From Schizophyllum amplum (Eukaryota > Basidiomycota > Agaricomycetes > Agaricales > Schizophyllaceae), in the NCBI GenBank assembly GCA_007026445.1, contig VDMD01000006.1, forward strand, positions 992,001 through 1,056,000: DNA of 64,000 nt. The letters are read 5' to 3'. Shown here piece by piece: positions 1 through 12,386 of this stretch. Position numbers and translations under genes: made by a program. Each line of letters starts with the position of its first letter. The stretch's first letter is position 1. A model generated the notes under the pieces. It saw only the letters and a program-made list of their open reading frames with translations. It did not search any database and was not told the DNA's origin.

Positions 1-412
1 GGTCAGCAGAAGGCGAACTTACTTACCAGTGAGTACCAGTCCTTGGATCTCGCCTTGTACAATGGAACTCCTTGGTCCAGAGGCTCTATGATAGGAGTTG
101 AATGACTTGCGATTGCGATAGGTAGCTCCACTTACTGAGAAGACTAACTAGAACTTCAATTGAAAGTGGGGGAGAAGGAATTGCGTTGCCTTGAGTCTTG
201 CACTATGCAGAATGCACCGATGACGTAGATGGTACTCTGGTCACGTTCGTCACGTGATGCATGTTCGACTCGCTCGACACCGAGGCTCGACTGTCCAAGC
301 TCAGTTTACCGCACTTCTGAGCTTTCATGCATACACGAAGAACATCTTTGAGTTCCAATCTGTTCCAATATAGTACACTTGGTCATCAGACATTATGCGG
401 CAAGCCTATCGC
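1..412. other. Intergenic, no gene seen
   Basis: These bases lie downstream of the oxidoreductase stop codon and run to the window edge. Only short open frames without family resemblance are present, so the stretch probably holds the 3' UTR of the neighbouring gene plus spacer. Confidence 0.5.
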
Positions 413-1931
413 CTACTCATCCGCGACCTTGACAACCGCCTTGCCCGTGTTGGTGCCCTTCTGCACTGCGACAAACAAGTCGCCTAGCTTGTCCAATCCG
501 TCGACTATCTGTTCGCGAATCTTGATCTTGCCGGATTCAAGCCACGCGGGTACCTCCTTGTAGAAGCCGTCCTCGTACTTGCCCTGGATGCGGGAGACGA
601 TGAACCCGTGGATGTGGAGGGACTTGACGAAGACATTGTTCCAGTTCTGGTTAAGTAAAGAAGCGACTCAGCATGTCACAAGCTCCACGTCAACTGGGAT
701 TGACTTACGCGAACGGGCTTGATTCCGGTGTTGTACCCAGAGATCGCTCCGCAGGACTGTAAACCATGTGTCAATTTCGTCCAGCAAGTACGATGGATTA
801 GAACGTACGATGATGCGGCAGCCAACGTCGGCAAAGTCCATGGCGGCCTCCAAGGTCTCGCCGCCAACATTGTCCCAGTAGCTATCGGAATTTTTGGCAT
901 AAGCGGTGAATCTCACGTCGGTAAGAAGCAGGCTTACACATTGATAGGACCTTCCTTCTCCAAGATCGCGCGCATGTCCGCAGTCTTGTAATTGAACGGC
1001 ACGTCCACGCCGATCTCCTTCATGAACTCCACCTTCTCATCGGAGCCAGCGGACGCGATAACCTTGTAACCATCCATCTTGGCGAGCTGCGCAACCAGCC
1101 TGTCGACTCCAGATTAGCCAATGTTCCGCCAGTCTTTAACGAGGACAGACGCACGATCCCACGGCACCAGCACCAGTGGAGACGAAAACCGTCTCTCCCT
1201 ACATCTTTGTCAGGTCACTGCACTGTGTCAAGGGCATAGTGTACGCACGGCCTTCGCATCTGCAAATTCCTTCCAGGCTGCGTATGCAGTCATGCCTATG
1301 AACGGTGCGTCAGAACAATTGGGCTTTTTTTGACTGCCATAAAATTCGCCGCACCTGCCATACCCACCGCTCCGACAAAATGAGACCAAGAAATGTGATG
1401 GCCGGATGGCAGGACACGGAGGTTACCAGCAGACTGGATGGAGTATTCCTCATGGGCTGTAAGATGTTCAGCACAGTCGTCCGTGCCAGAAATGCGAGGA
1501 TGGACATACTGAGATAACCATATACATGATCGCCGGCTTTGATGGTCTGTGCCTCGGAGCGAACCACAACACCAACACCGTGACCGTTCATTCTATTTCA
1601 TTCTTGAGTGAGTTGAACAAGATTGGTGAACGCGATACTGACGGTGCACCAAGAGGGAAAGGCGGCTGATAATACGAGACACATGAGCGACGTTCAAATC
1701 GGTAGTGCAAATATGACTGACTATGTATGACTTCTTCGAAGGCGCAGCCATACGTCCACGCATATAGGGATCGATCGAGAGGTAGAGCACCTTGACTAGA
1801 ACCCCGCCGTTGAGAACAGCAGTGTCCAGGTCGATGGTGTCCTTGTCATCGTAGACGATGTGCTTGCCAGGTACGGGAAAGTCTTCCGGCACCTCTGCAA
1901 AGATGGTTTTGGCGTTCCTTACGGGTGACAT
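413..1931 (-). CDS. MDR-family NAD(P)H-dependent alkenal/alcohol dehydrogenase-like oxidoreductase
   Basis: This is a medium-chain reductase of the leukotriene B4 12-hydroxydehydrogenase / prostaglandin-reductase / double-bond-reductase type, which uses NADPH and no zinc. It is probably a cytosolic enzyme acting on enals or enones, but the substrate cannot be read. Translation starts at MSPVRNAKTIFAEVPEDFPV. The first exon has the family signature LSIDPYMRGRM, followed after two short introns by PPFPLGAPMNGHGVGVVV. The middle shows HFVGAVGMAGMTAYAAW and the Rossmann loop GETVFVSTGAGAVGS; further exons read LAKMDGYKVIASAGSDEKV and then QNWNNVFVKSLHIHGFIVSR. The protein ends VVKVADE at a TAG at 413-415. 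At least six short introns interrupt the gene, and the deduced length of about 345 aa fits the family. It lies in tandem with the peptide-transporter gene upstream, 528 bp away. Alternative: a closely related quinone-oxidoreductase-like MDR. Confidence 0.85.
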
Positions 1932-2459
1932 GGTGGTGGGAAGATGAGAGTGAAGGTGTCGAATAGGAGCCGTGGTGCTTGTATATGAACGAACATCGCC
2001 GTCGATCATCTGAATCGCTTGATCATCCCATACAGTGTCTTGTCAGCCCGCCAGCCCGAACCTTCGGGAATTATTCACCCCGCAGTGTGCAGCATGCTCT
2101 CCATCCAATCACCAGTGTGCTTGGGCGACGGGGCCGGGAAAGGCAAGGGAAAGGCCTGTCCGAATCGGAGGATGATCGACATGACCAGGACGTGACCTGA
2201 CATGACCGACAGCCGACATCACTTCCGGGGATCAGCGATAGCCGGTCCGTGTGCGCTGCCCAATTAGGATTTGCCATTGTCCTCTTCAGAATCACATGCT
2301 GGCCGCGTACCGCTGCAGTCATGCATAGTATACATCTTTTACCCTAGTACTGAAACAAAGAGCACACTAACATCGTACACAGGTCTTTATACAATTGTAA
2401 AACAGAAACATGGAATCGCGCTACGGCGCGGGCCATGGAAAACATCGTTGGCATCAGCT
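1932..2459. other. Spacer between two minus-strand genes
   Basis: This 528-bp stretch holds the promoter of the oxidoreductase gene and the 3' end of the transporter gene. No coding exon could be fitted to it. Confidence 0.5.
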
Positions 2460-5400
2460 CTACGTCGACATGCAGCGGTCTACAGACAACTTCGCTGGGT
2501 CGGGGTTGCCCCACCTACATATTCGAGTGAGCAGGCGTGGACTTAAATTTAAAGAATAACGTACCAGTAGGGGAAGGGCACCTCCTTGTTGCTAGCGCCG
2601 AAGACGGCGAAGCTGAGAATGAACAGGATGACCTGGCTGCCACCGTCCAGCGCGGCGGACAAGAGGTAGTTGTACTGCAGCTCGTAGTCAGCGAGTGCGC
2701 CTGCAATCGCAACTCGGATCACGCACCTTCACGAACCACCCTGGGTAGCGCTTGCGCATGTACCACTGGGAAACGAAACCAATGACCAAGCACGACCACC
2801 ACTGCCCGTTGACAGAGTAAGGGAGGTATCCCAAGTAGGTTGCGAGCACTGGTATGTTGATGTAACGCGCTGTCTTGGCGTACCAGCTTTCCTTGTTGGG
2901 GCTCAGCTTCCAAACCAGCCAGAAGGGAAGAGGCACGAAGAAGCCGATGATGCTGAGCAATATGAAGGTCAGAGGCAATGAGCAAGAGAGAACTGGACCG
3001 TACGTACGTGCCAAAGGGGATGATCCAGTAGCCTGCCGGTCTGCCGATAGTAAACAGCTCCTCGCCAAGCGCACCCATTGCGATAGCAGCCGAGTTGAGG
3101 CCCTGGATGACCCAGCCACTCCACTGGAATTCGTGAGCACCATTGGCCTTGCAAAGCATGCCTTTCACTTACAACGCGGGAGCCTGTCGGGTCTCGAAGG
3201 ATCTCGCGGTTGGCAGACACGATGCTTTGCATCACTAACATGGCGGTCAGTCCGTCGGTTAGCATTTGAACGATTGGTCACATACTCGTGTAGTTGAAGA
3301 CGGCGCCGACGATGGAACCAAGCATTTGCGCCAAAAAAGTGACTGGGATACATGTCAGCACAAGGGCAATGTCTGTCATGCAAAGCAGCTCACGGCGAGG
3401 TGGCACCTTCGTGTACTGCGCGAGTTTCAAGTCTTGCAACATGTACAGGGTCTGCGTGGCGGAGCTGTTGCCGTACAAGTTGGCGTACATAACGGAGCTG
3501 GAAGAAAAGGCGTTAGCACACATTTTTATCTAAATTATATAAGTCACTAACATCGGCTCGCCGGGATGAATGAAAGCGGCCAAAATTTGAAGGGCAAACT
3601 TGACCGAAACCGACATGCCAGTCGTAGCATTGACTGTGACCTGTATCAGCTCATGCTCGCACGTCCTGTACAAGATGCTACTCACTGAACCCGAGGAAGA
3701 CAGCGATGAATGCGCTGATGACTAGGTCCCAAAGTCAGCCAAAGAGCAGACACATGAAGATGTGACGGCGTACTAGAGAACACAAGAATGCTCCAGCCGG
3801 GCTGCAGCACGATGCCATTAGGCCCGGCATAGCTGCACCCAATACAGATTCCGAGGCAGACGACCCAGAGCGCAGCATACGCCCATTGCGGGACCTCGGC
3901 TGCACAACACTCATTCAGTTACCTTGCGCAAGTCAATGGATGGAAGTATACGCACGGTACTTCTGCATCTCCTTGTAATGAGGATCGTCGATGTGCGTGG
4001 CGTGGCCGCGCTTCAGAAACGCCAAACCGCCGAAGGCTGCAATGAGGCTTCAGCACGTATGCTCCCTGGCTTTCTACATTTACTGACCTTGCTTGAGCTC
4101 GGCAAAGTGCCAGACGAAGATCGTCGTGACGGACGCGCCGACAGCGATGTTGTAGGACAGCTGAGAAAGCGCGTACGTCGTGGTATAACGCGGCAAGCCT
4201 GTCGCGTCGAGCGCGGTCTTGTTGAGGTGGTAATCAGCCGTAATGATGGCGGCCTGGTCGTATCTCTTGCCGTCATCGCCGAACAACGACGTCGACATCC
4301 AAGGAAGGTCGCGCCCGTTAAAGACATTGTTGTAGTAGCACAACGTCAAAACCAAGTAGCTCAGAGCCATGCCGACTGTAGGACAGAGGTGTGAGTAGGC
4401 GCTGACATGTCCAGCCAAGGAGACTGACGATACGAGTTGACCTCTATAGCAGATGTCAGACAGGATATTCGAACGGGATAGAAAAACTGTACTGACGGGT
4501 CTGCAAGGGCCATACGAGCGGGTTACCTTGCGTGATCAACGTCCACGAGGTGCTGAACGAGAACAAGCCGATACCCTCGTTGCTAGAGCCAGCGCCGAAC
4601 AAGTTGCGCACGAAGGAGTGACGGCCGTTATCCGCCAAACAGATTATGGAAAAGGCGGTGAGCAAGGGGAAAGGGTACTGCGGAATCCATTCCCAGAAGA
4701 AGATGCCTGCGAACTACACCAAAGTGTGAGGATTGATAAAACACAAAATCAAAGGGTGACGTACGACGATCCAGAAGAATCTGCGCTTCTTCGCGTTCAA
4801 CGATCCATGGAAGTGGAGTGACTGCAGCAAGTTGACCACGGAGATGTACGTCGGGAAGAATGCGCTGCGTGCATCGTCAGAAAGGTTGATAGGACGCAGC
4901 ATGCAGAACGCACTAGGTTGGGTACACCAGGAATGTGCGCACTAAGAGAGCGGTGAGTCTCAGTTGGGCGCTTCGGTCAAGGAATATACGCACGCAATCC
5001 AGCGACACCATACCCAATCATCTGGGAGGCGAAGATCTGGAACATGGCAACAGCAGGATTCAGATGGATGTCGTAGAACAGATCTGCGCGTCGTCAGCTG
5101 CAGAAACCCTGCCAGACACAGACCACACACCCAGCGCAGCGATGATCTCCATGCCTATCGCGACATTGGCAGCCGTCGAAGACATGATAACGATGATCGT
5201 GTGCTCCCTGCCCAGCCCAAGTCAGTTCCCCGCGCCACCGGCCAAAAACCGTGCGCAGCCCCCACTCACTTTATCGAGAACGGCGCGGGGTTGAGATAGC
5301 GCCAGTACCCGTGCGACGGCATCACCGAGTGCATCGCCGTCCCCAGCACATACGCGATGATCAGGCAGAACAGCTGCGAGACGGACGCGTTCTGCGGCTT

Positions 5401-5772
5401 GAACGTGTAGATAGTCGCGAGCACCTGCACCGGACCACGCGCGTCAGCTGCGTGTGCGCACATGGGGTGACGGCTTCGCCGTTAGGGACGCACCGACGTG
5501 AACGCGCTGAGGCCGATGCCGAGGAAGATGGCGCGGAAGGTGAAGACCGGCAGGTCCGGGTCGTCGCGCGCGCTGATGACCTGCGTCGCGACGTCCTCGG
5601 CCTTCTCGATGTGCACATCGCCCGCCTCCTGCACCGTGGCCTCCACGTCGTCCTTCTCGTTCTTCTCCGAGTCCTTGTCGAACGACTCCGACCGCGCCAC
5701 GGACCTGGCGCCGTCGGGCCCCAGCGCCGGGAGCTGGTCGACGATGTCCTTCGGTGTGTCCTTCTCCTGCAT
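2460..5772 (-). CDS. OPT-family oligopeptide transporter
   Basis: A proton-coupled importer of small peptides (oligopeptide transporter family), a polytopic plasma-membrane protein. The N-terminal 85 residues are hydrophilic and acidic (MQEKDTPKDIVDQLPALGP onward), followed by FTFRAIFLGIGLSAFTSV, the start of the first membrane segment. Later exons carry SHGYWRYLNPAPFSIK, matching the conserved OPT block LNPGPFNIKEH, then GSSNEGIGLFSFSTSWTLI, YLPYSVNGQWWSCLVIGFVS and YMRKRYPGWFVK. The last joins give YNYLLSAALDGGSQVILFIL and, across a final intron, VPFPYWWGNPDPAKLSV; the WWGN block near the C-terminus is typical of the family. More than ten introns of about 50 nt are present. The start is uncertain: a small extra 5' exon ending ATGATAG near 5841 could splice to 5774 and add a few residues. 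The region upstream to 6497 is probably the promoter. Confidence 0.88.
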
Positions 5773-5888
5773 GACTGCGCACGAAGAGCCTGAAGGCTGA
5801 GGGGGGAGAGGATGGAAGGGCAGGACGCGGAGTCACCTATCATACCGCGCTTCTTAAAAGGTGAAGGACTAGGGGAGCTTATCATGTG

Positions 5889-6497
5889 CGGAGCGGTGCG
5901 CCTGGCGATAGCAGAGGGTATAGTGCTTAATCTGAAGCCGCACCAAGTTCAACTTCTCACGTGCCGGGGCGCTTGGCGCGTGGCGCGGAAGCTGATGATC
6001 GCTCTCATGCTGGGCGGCGGCTTGCTCGAACGCGGACGCGACGACTGCGAACGACCTGCACGGTTGAATCAATGGGGTGTTCGCGCACGGGGGTTGGCGA
6101 AGCCGTACCCAAAGAAGATCGACGGACGAGGCACATGCACCCATCACGGATTATCGAGCGGCTGACGCGCGAGCGGAAAGATAAGTAGAGCGTCCCGACG
6201 CTGCCACCAGGCTGCCACGGCCATGGTGCCCAACCTGGCATACCTATCCCTTACTTATCTCGCAGACGAGCTGTCTTCCTTGCGCCGTTCCTGATCGAAG
6301 CTGCAGTGCATTGGTTCGGACGATCCGAGCGTCCTTGGCTTCGGAGTCGGACTCGCCCAGCCTATGTAAATACAGGCACATCTCGACTCTTCTTCTTCTG
6401 GGTGCGCTGGAATACAGAAGATAAGATATCGGCCAAGGACACCTCTCCGAAACGGCGTACACAGGAAGGTACGCATACGACATCATGATCGTCCTCA
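5889..6497. other. Intergenic, likely OPT promoter
   Basis: The stretch lies between the start of the transporter gene and the stop of the LysM gene, both on the minus strand. Open frames here overlap in all frames and resemble no family. No motif stands out. Confidence 0.45.
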
Positions 6498-7532
6498 TCA
6501 CCACTTCCACCACCGGCTCTCCTTGAGAAGAGCCGCAGACGACGAGGACAGGAAGGGGGACAAGTGCGGCGATCTCCCCGCGCGACGCTCGTTCGCCTCC
6601 CATTCCTCGTCCTCGAGGTACTGTTCCACCGCGTACCGTTCCATACGGGACGCGCTGGAGCAAGCGGCGGAGTGCCCCGCGCCCATCTCCTTCAACTTTG
6701 TATCGCGCTCCGCCGGGTCGCCATCAGCGAGCGCGATGTACGCCCGCGCCACGCGCAAGTCTACCTCCTTGGTGAGCGTCTGCAGTCGCTTCTCTGCGCG
6801 TTGCCGTGCTCGCCTGGCTTCGTGTTGCGCAGCCTCCTGCGGTGTTTGCGCTGCGGACAGCTTGTCGCGTGCGGATGGGGGGAGGATGAGGAATGCGCGT
6901 GTATGCAGGATGTGGGGTGTGGTGCTAAGGGTACTTGGTGGTAGGTTATTCAACTTGCAGAGCTCCCTTCCCTGGAGCTCGGGGTCAGTGAAAGTACAAG
7001 GGATGCGTGCGCGTTCACGCACATCTACGGCCAGCTTCAGCGAAATGCCTTGAAGCGTGTCTCCATGCTTGATGTAGTATTTCAAGGATCCGCTTCCCTT
7101 TCCTTCAGAGTGAGATGGCGAGGGATCAATAGAGGGAGTCTGTGAATCGCAAGGTGTGCTCTCGATAGCAGTAGAAGTATGTGTCGGCTTGATTGCATCG
7201 TGCTGATCGTAGGCGGGAGGGGGATCTCGTTCATCCAGGTCCTCGTCCTCTTCATCGGAGCCCAGCACGAACGTGTCCTCATCCCGCACTCCACCGTCCA
7301 CATTGAGGGGCGCGTGGGCCTTGCTTGACTCCCCGGGCGTGCTGGTATGGCCGACCACACCCACGCCGCTCAAGCAGGAGAGGCAGGGGTCGTACCTCGC
7401 TAAACGCGGATTGGACGAGATGCATGAAGGGCATATCGGGCAACGACAGCACTTTGTAACGAAGACGACCTCCAAGCTCTTCGGCGGCAAGGAGGAGGAG
7501 CAGGCAAGGCAGAGACTTTGATTGGTGTTCAT
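6498..7532 (-). CDS. Intracellular LysM-domain protein with N-terminal Cys cluster
   Basis: A single-exon frame of 344 codons starting MNTNQSLCLACSSSLPPKSL. Residues 8-54 hold a dense cysteine set: CLAC, then CCRCPICPSC, then CLSC, in the spacing of a zinc-binding RING- or zinc-ribbon-like fold. A LysM domain follows at about residues 150-215, beginning KYYIKHGDTLQGISLKLAVD and continuing CKLNNLPPSTLSTT, with the typical YxVxxGDTL pattern. The C-terminal third is charged and helical (EARRARQRAEKRLQTLTKEV), probably coiled coil, and ends SRWWKW. There is no signal peptide or membrane segment, so it should be cytosolic or nuclear, unlike secreted LysM effectors. Animal LYSMD proteins also pair an internal LysM with regulatory regions, but a specific role cannot be read. 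The gene is intronless, unusual in this window. Confidence 0.8.
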   Translation of the reverse strand: MNTNQSLCLACSSSLPPKSLEVVFVTKCCRCPICPSCISSNPRLARYDPCLSCLSGVGVVGHTSTPGESSKAHAPLNVDGGVRDEDTFVLGSDEEDEDLDERDPPPAYDQHDAIKPTHTSTAIESTPCDSQTPSIDPSPSHSEGKGSGSLKYYIKHGDTLQGISLKLAVDVRERARIPCTFTDPELQGRELCKLNNLPPSTLSTTPHILHTRAFLILPPSARDKLSAAQTPQEAAQHEARRARQRAEKRLQTLTKEVDLRVARAYIALADGDPAERDTKLKEMGAGHSAACSSASRMERYAVEQYLEDEEWEANERRAGRSPHLSPFLSSSSAALLKESRWWKW

Positions 7533-7977
7533 GGTGAGATGAGAGTTGGAAGGAGAGTCAGCAGCAGTGGATTAGCGCGACTTACCTAATTAGTGACCGG
7601 AAAAGCAGAGGTAAACATCAGCTAGACAGGCGCTCAGCAATTCGCGCTTTCATCTCCTTGCCTTCTGCTGTCGTCTCTAGTCTGCTCGAATTGAGTTTTA
7701 CCGAGAGCAGCACATTTTGGGGAAGCATCAGCGAGAAAGCATTGGATTCGATTCAGCATCAAAAATCTTGACTTGTTCCTGTTCAGACGGTCCCAGCAGG
7801 ACAGTTGCTTCAGAGAATAGCAGCAGCAGGAGCGACGCCGGTGGACTCTAGTGCGCATTGCCCAGCCGTCTGACTGCATAGGTAAGAAGATTGTCGCTGC
7901 CGTGGGAATCACCGGCTCATCAATTCCAGTGCTCGCGTACAGTTGCTGCCCACCTCCATGAGGCTGTATGCCTCACC
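7533..7977. other. Divergent promoter region
   Basis: This 445-bp spacer lies between the minus-strand LysM gene and the plus-strand cation exchanger and should carry both promoters. An in-frame extension upstream of the exchanger ATG exists, but the chosen ATG at 7978 has better context (CACCATGT). Confidence 0.5.
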
Positions 7978-10490
7978 ATGTCCTCCAAGTCCGCCAAACT
8001 TTTGTTCGTCGCAGCGCTCGCAGTCAACATCACCCTCTGGTCCCGCGGTCGCTATGCAGAACTTGCGCCAGCGCATTCGAGCGGTGCTAGCTTGATCAGG
8101 CGTTTCCTGGACGCATCAGAGGATGCAGCAGGAGAGGTGCGTCGCAGCAAGCACACACCGAACAGGAGGCTGACATAACCTCCCAGTGCCGCCCCCTTGC
8201 GTTCCCGACGGCCGAGCAGTGCGCCCACGTCGTCTCCAGCTGTCCGCGTCCGCGCACATTCCTCTCCATCCACTACGTCAAGCGCTATTTCTGCACAGCG
8301 CAGCCCCTGCGACCCGCGGCCTTCGCCGGCCTCGTCGTCTGGCTCATCTTCCTCTTCTCCACCCTCGGCATCAGCGCCTCCGACTTCTTCACCCCAAATC
8401 TCGCCACCATAGCCCAGATCCTCGGCCTGGACGAGAACGTCGCAGGCGTCACCTTTCTCGCATTCGGCAACGGCAGCCCAGATGTCTTCTCCACCTTCTC
8501 TGCCATGCGCGCAAACTCGGGCAGCCTCGCCGTCGGGGAGCTGCTCGGCGCCGCTACCTTCATCGTCTCCTGTGTTGTCGGCTCCATGTGCATCATCAAG
8601 CCCTTCCGTGTCGAGCGCGGCCCCTTCCTACGGGACGTCTGCTTCTTCACGACCGCGGTCACCCTGATGTTCGTCATCCTCTGGGACGGCTGGATCCGCC
8701 CGTGGGAGGCGGGCGCACTCGTTTTGCTTTACTTCGTATATGTTGCCGTTGTCGTCCTCGGCACCTGGTGGCGCCAACGGAGAAAGAGGGTGCTCGCAGC
8801 GGAGGCCATTATCCGAGCAGAGTACCAGGATGACGAGCTACCTCCCCCGCCGTCTTGGGACGAACCGTACCGCGATGATCGTGCGTCGCTCGCACCCCTT
8901 CCTCGTGACATGACTAACGTTCCCCCCAGCTGCCCCGCCTGCACTTCTAGTAACAGGCCCGCCCACACCTACACGTCAACGTGCCAAGTCCCACCCAGAG
9001 CCGCCCCGCTTGCAGATCGACCTGCCCCCGCGACCTGTCTCCTCGACTCGCGCACCCTCCCCAACGAGCCCCCCATTCTCCCAAATGCCATCCTTCTCCC
9101 TCATCGGCGCGCTCGAGTTCCGTCACGTCGTCTCCTCGCTGCAGAACCAAGCCTCTGGCTCTTCGCTCAGCGTGTTCGACACGCCTGTCACACCCTTCGC
9201 AGGCGGGCATTACCACTCGCCGGTGCTCCACCACTCGCAACCGCGGTCGCGGTCACACACCCCTCTGACGTCAAACGCCGATGAGAATCCGTGGGACGCA
9301 ATGCTGGGGCTACCGCTAGACGACCGTCCGCCGCGCAGCCCGTCGCCAACGGACCCGCACGAGCTCAGCCCAGAGGACGCGGGGACTGTGACGCCGGCCA
9401 TGCCCCTGGACTACCAATCCGACACTGAGGGACAAACACACAAACCGTCGCGCATATACATATTGCGCGGTGCGGCGCACGTGCTCTTTCCCTCTCTGCA
9501 TGGCTGGCGGGAAAAGAGTGTGCTAGGGCAGGTGGCGTCGCTGTTCGCCGCGCCGGCGCTGCTTATGTTGACGCTCACGCTGCCTGTGGTGGTCACGCCG
9601 TATGAGGGCGAAGGGGGCGCGCGGGAGAAGGGCCTCGACTCGAGCACGCGGAATCTGGTCGACTTCGAGGAGGAGGGCATCGAGCGCATACTCGTCGCTG
9701 AGGAGGAAAGGGAAGAGGAGCTGCATGGAGTGGGCTTCAACAAGTGGCTCACGGCCGCGCAATGCGTGTTTGGCCCGCTGTTCTGCGTGGGCGTGCTGTT
9801 CAGTGAGTCTGGGCGTTATCGGTGTCGACAATTGGGTATTGATGATCGGCAGGCGGGCACTCACACAAGGGATGGCTGTTGATGGCAAGCGCGGTCGCAG
9901 GGGTGACCATCGGAATCATGGTCACCGTCTTTGGGGACAAGGGCGACAACCCGACCTTCCGCATGGCGCGCTGCTCCATGGGCTTCCTCGTCGCCGTCGT
10001 CTGGATCATGGCCATCGCAGACGAGGTCGTCAACGTCCTCCAGGTATGCTCTCCCCTCTTCTGGTACATAAGGCCACCACTCACCCTACCGCAGACCTTC
10101 GGCTTCATCTTCGGCCTCTCGGACGCCATCATCGGCCTCACCGTCTTCGCCGTCGGTAACTCGCTCGCGGACCTCGTCGCAAACATGTCCGTCGCCGTCT
10201 TCGCCCCCATCATGGGCTTCAGCGCCTGCTTCGGCGGCCCGATGCTCAACATCCTGCTCGGCGTCGGCATCTCGGGCTCGTACGTGACCTCGCAGACGGG
10301 CACGCCGTACCAGCTCGAGTACTCGCGCACGCTCATGGTCAGCACGGTCGGGCTTCTGTTCTTGCTCGCCAGCACGCTGGTGTACATCCCGTACAATGGG
10401 TACTACCTGACGCGTGGGTGGGGCTTGTTCTTGATTGCGTGCTATGTGGCGATCATGGTGGTGAACATCGCGGTGGAGTTGAAGTCGTGA
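7978..10490 (+). CDS. NCX/NCLX-type Na+(cation)/Ca2+ exchanger
   Basis: A CaCA-superfamily exchanger of the SLC8B1 (NCLX)/YDL206W type, moving Ca2+ across an internal membrane, either mitochondrial or endomembrane. Exons are 7978-8136, 8187-8880, 8930-9802, 9853-10043 and 10095-10490; phases agree at every join, giving 770 aa. The first alpha-repeat reads VTFLAFGNGSPDVFSTFSAM (GNGSPD core), the second GLTVFAVGNSLADLVANMSV (GNSLAD core), which is the paired ion-binding signature. About ten hydrophobic segments are split by a cytosolic loop of roughly 260 residues (residues about 235-495) that is Pro/Ser-rich, ending in acidic runs such as EEEREEELHGVG before the second membrane half begins. 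A short N-terminal hydrophobic segment, LLFVAALAVNITLW, could act as signal or first helix. The gene is convergent with the O-FucT-like gene downstream. Confidence 0.92.
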
Positions 10491-10750
10491 GTAGGAGGCG
10501 GGGGCAGGTGGGAGCCTGAGGGCTGAGTGCTCTAAATTAAATGAACAGACTCTGGGACGGCCATCTCTTGTAATGAGTATACTTTTGCTTGCGACTAGGT
10601 AGTTACCGACACGCGTCCACTAACGGCGGACTAATAAACATCAGACTATACATGCCACCACGATGATACCTGCCAATAAGTAGTGTGTACAGCAGTAAGT
10701 AAAACATAGTGTAAGTATGTCAGTACATGAGCATCTAAGCTGGTACGTCC

Positions 10751-12386
10751 TCAGTGATCATCCGCACCAACGCTTCCCCAGCGCACCATCCGCGACGCGC
10801 CATTATTCCAGTCGCGCACTCTACGTTCGCTCAATTCGCTCACCGTCGACCCCCATGTCCCCACGAAGCCCTTGCTCATGGACTGGATACATGTGTCGAC
10901 GATGATCCCCCACCACCCGCCATTGGTGACGCCCGTGCCATAGTCAATATGCGCCCACCCAAGTCGGTCAATGTCTGCCCAAAACGCTCTATTTTGTTCG
11001 TCTACAAAACATGAGGTCGGGACCAGCAGCATGAAGAGAACGACACTCACTGGACGAGACGATCACTCGCTGGACCGAGACCCCGTGCCGCATCTCCAGC
11101 TCTTCCTGAACCTCCCGTACACGCCGTACGTACGCCGATAGCGGCGCAAAGCACTCCTCTATGGGCGTGTTCTCACAAACGTCGACAAAGTCTCCTCGTC
11201 GGATGTGGACGGATATGAACTGCGCGGTTCATGAGCCGTCTGCGGCCACGAAGCATATAGAACTCACATTCGGCAAAGCAGCCTCTGGGTGCAGTCCAAA
11301 GGCTTGCAGAAGGTGCACCTGCGCGCGCTCACGCACCGCTGTCGTAAACCGCACATATCGTCCAGCGAACGACCACGCGGGCCAGAAAGACCCAGCGCTA
11401 TGATCCAGATTCAAGTTGGCCGCTGACGACACGAAATACAAGAAGTCAAAGCAGGCAATGTGTTCGTCCGGGCGCAGCGCTTCTGCAGACTCGCGATACG
11501 ATTCGGACAGGCTAGATCCCGAGACGTGGACCAGATCAGCGAGTGTGTCCGCCGCGTGCATGTATGTGCTCCGTGAGTCGTTGGGAATGGAAGTATAAAC
11601 AACGCTGACGCCGAGCTCATGCGGGAAGCTTGGAGGTGCCTGTGCGGGACCATGCCAGACTTCGAGCCCCCAGCAGCCGAGAGGCTCTGGCACGCCACTC
11701 TGCGCCTGGACGTCTGACCATTGGAGCACGGGTTTACGCAACCCAGCACGCAGTAGGTCGACATCGAAGACTTCACCAAAGGAGAGCAGCGGACCGTCCC
11801 AGCCTGGAGGGTAGATGTAAGCATATGAACCGAAGGTAGCTGGAGCGAGACCGACCAACATGCGGGTTGTGGACGAAGGGCGGAATGACCGGCACACGTT
11901 CAGACAGCAATGCCAGATATATAAGATGAATCTGTTTAATGGAGTTCGACAATGCCTTTGTGAGATAGACGTCAAACATAGTTACGTGTGATATTATCTG
12001 GTTGCCTGACGGCTTGGTGAGGGCGGGAAGGATGAGAGCGTCGAGGGACACGCACTGAAGCCTACGGGATCACCCCACTGCACGAGATACTTGATATCGG
12101 GACGCAATCTCTCTAAACACAGTCAGAAAGGCATTCGCATAGAAGAAACATACCACACACCTCTGAACGACGCGGTATCGTTCCGCGACGTGACATAGTG
12201 CCGCGTATCCCACTGAGGATGGATCTCCACCTTCTCCACGACGTGCGCCGTCAGACCGTGTGAGACAGCGGGAGTGTCTCTCTGAGTGAAACTTAGCGGA
12301 AGAAGCACGAACACAGTAGCCGTGATCAAGGCCACTGCAATCCGCCTGGAGTTGCTCAGGCTGCCCAACACTGAAGCAGGCGACAT
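10751..12386 (-). CDS. O-fucosyltransferase-like type II membrane protein (copy 1)
   Basis: A member of the basidiomycete family with an O-FucT-like (GDP-fucose protein O-fucosyltransferase-related) fold; the real donor and acceptor are unknown. The protein starts MSPASVLGSLSNSRRIAVAL, with one membrane anchor at about residues 15-32 (type II, Golgi-like). After short introns come WDTRHYVTSRNDTASFR, RLRPDIKYLVQWGDP, LALLSERVPVIPPFVHNPHV and SFGEVFDVDLLRAGLRKPVL. The catalytic-type block is ISVHIRRGDFVDVC; an Arg in HxRRGD is central in O-FucT enzymes. The end, GFVGTWGSTVSELSERRVRD then VRWGSVGADDH, is diagnostic of the family. An unusual GTCGGT donor is needed near 11860 to join HNPHV to GWDGPLLS. 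The neighbour at 12789-14427 is a paralogue in the same orientation. Confidence 0.82.
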
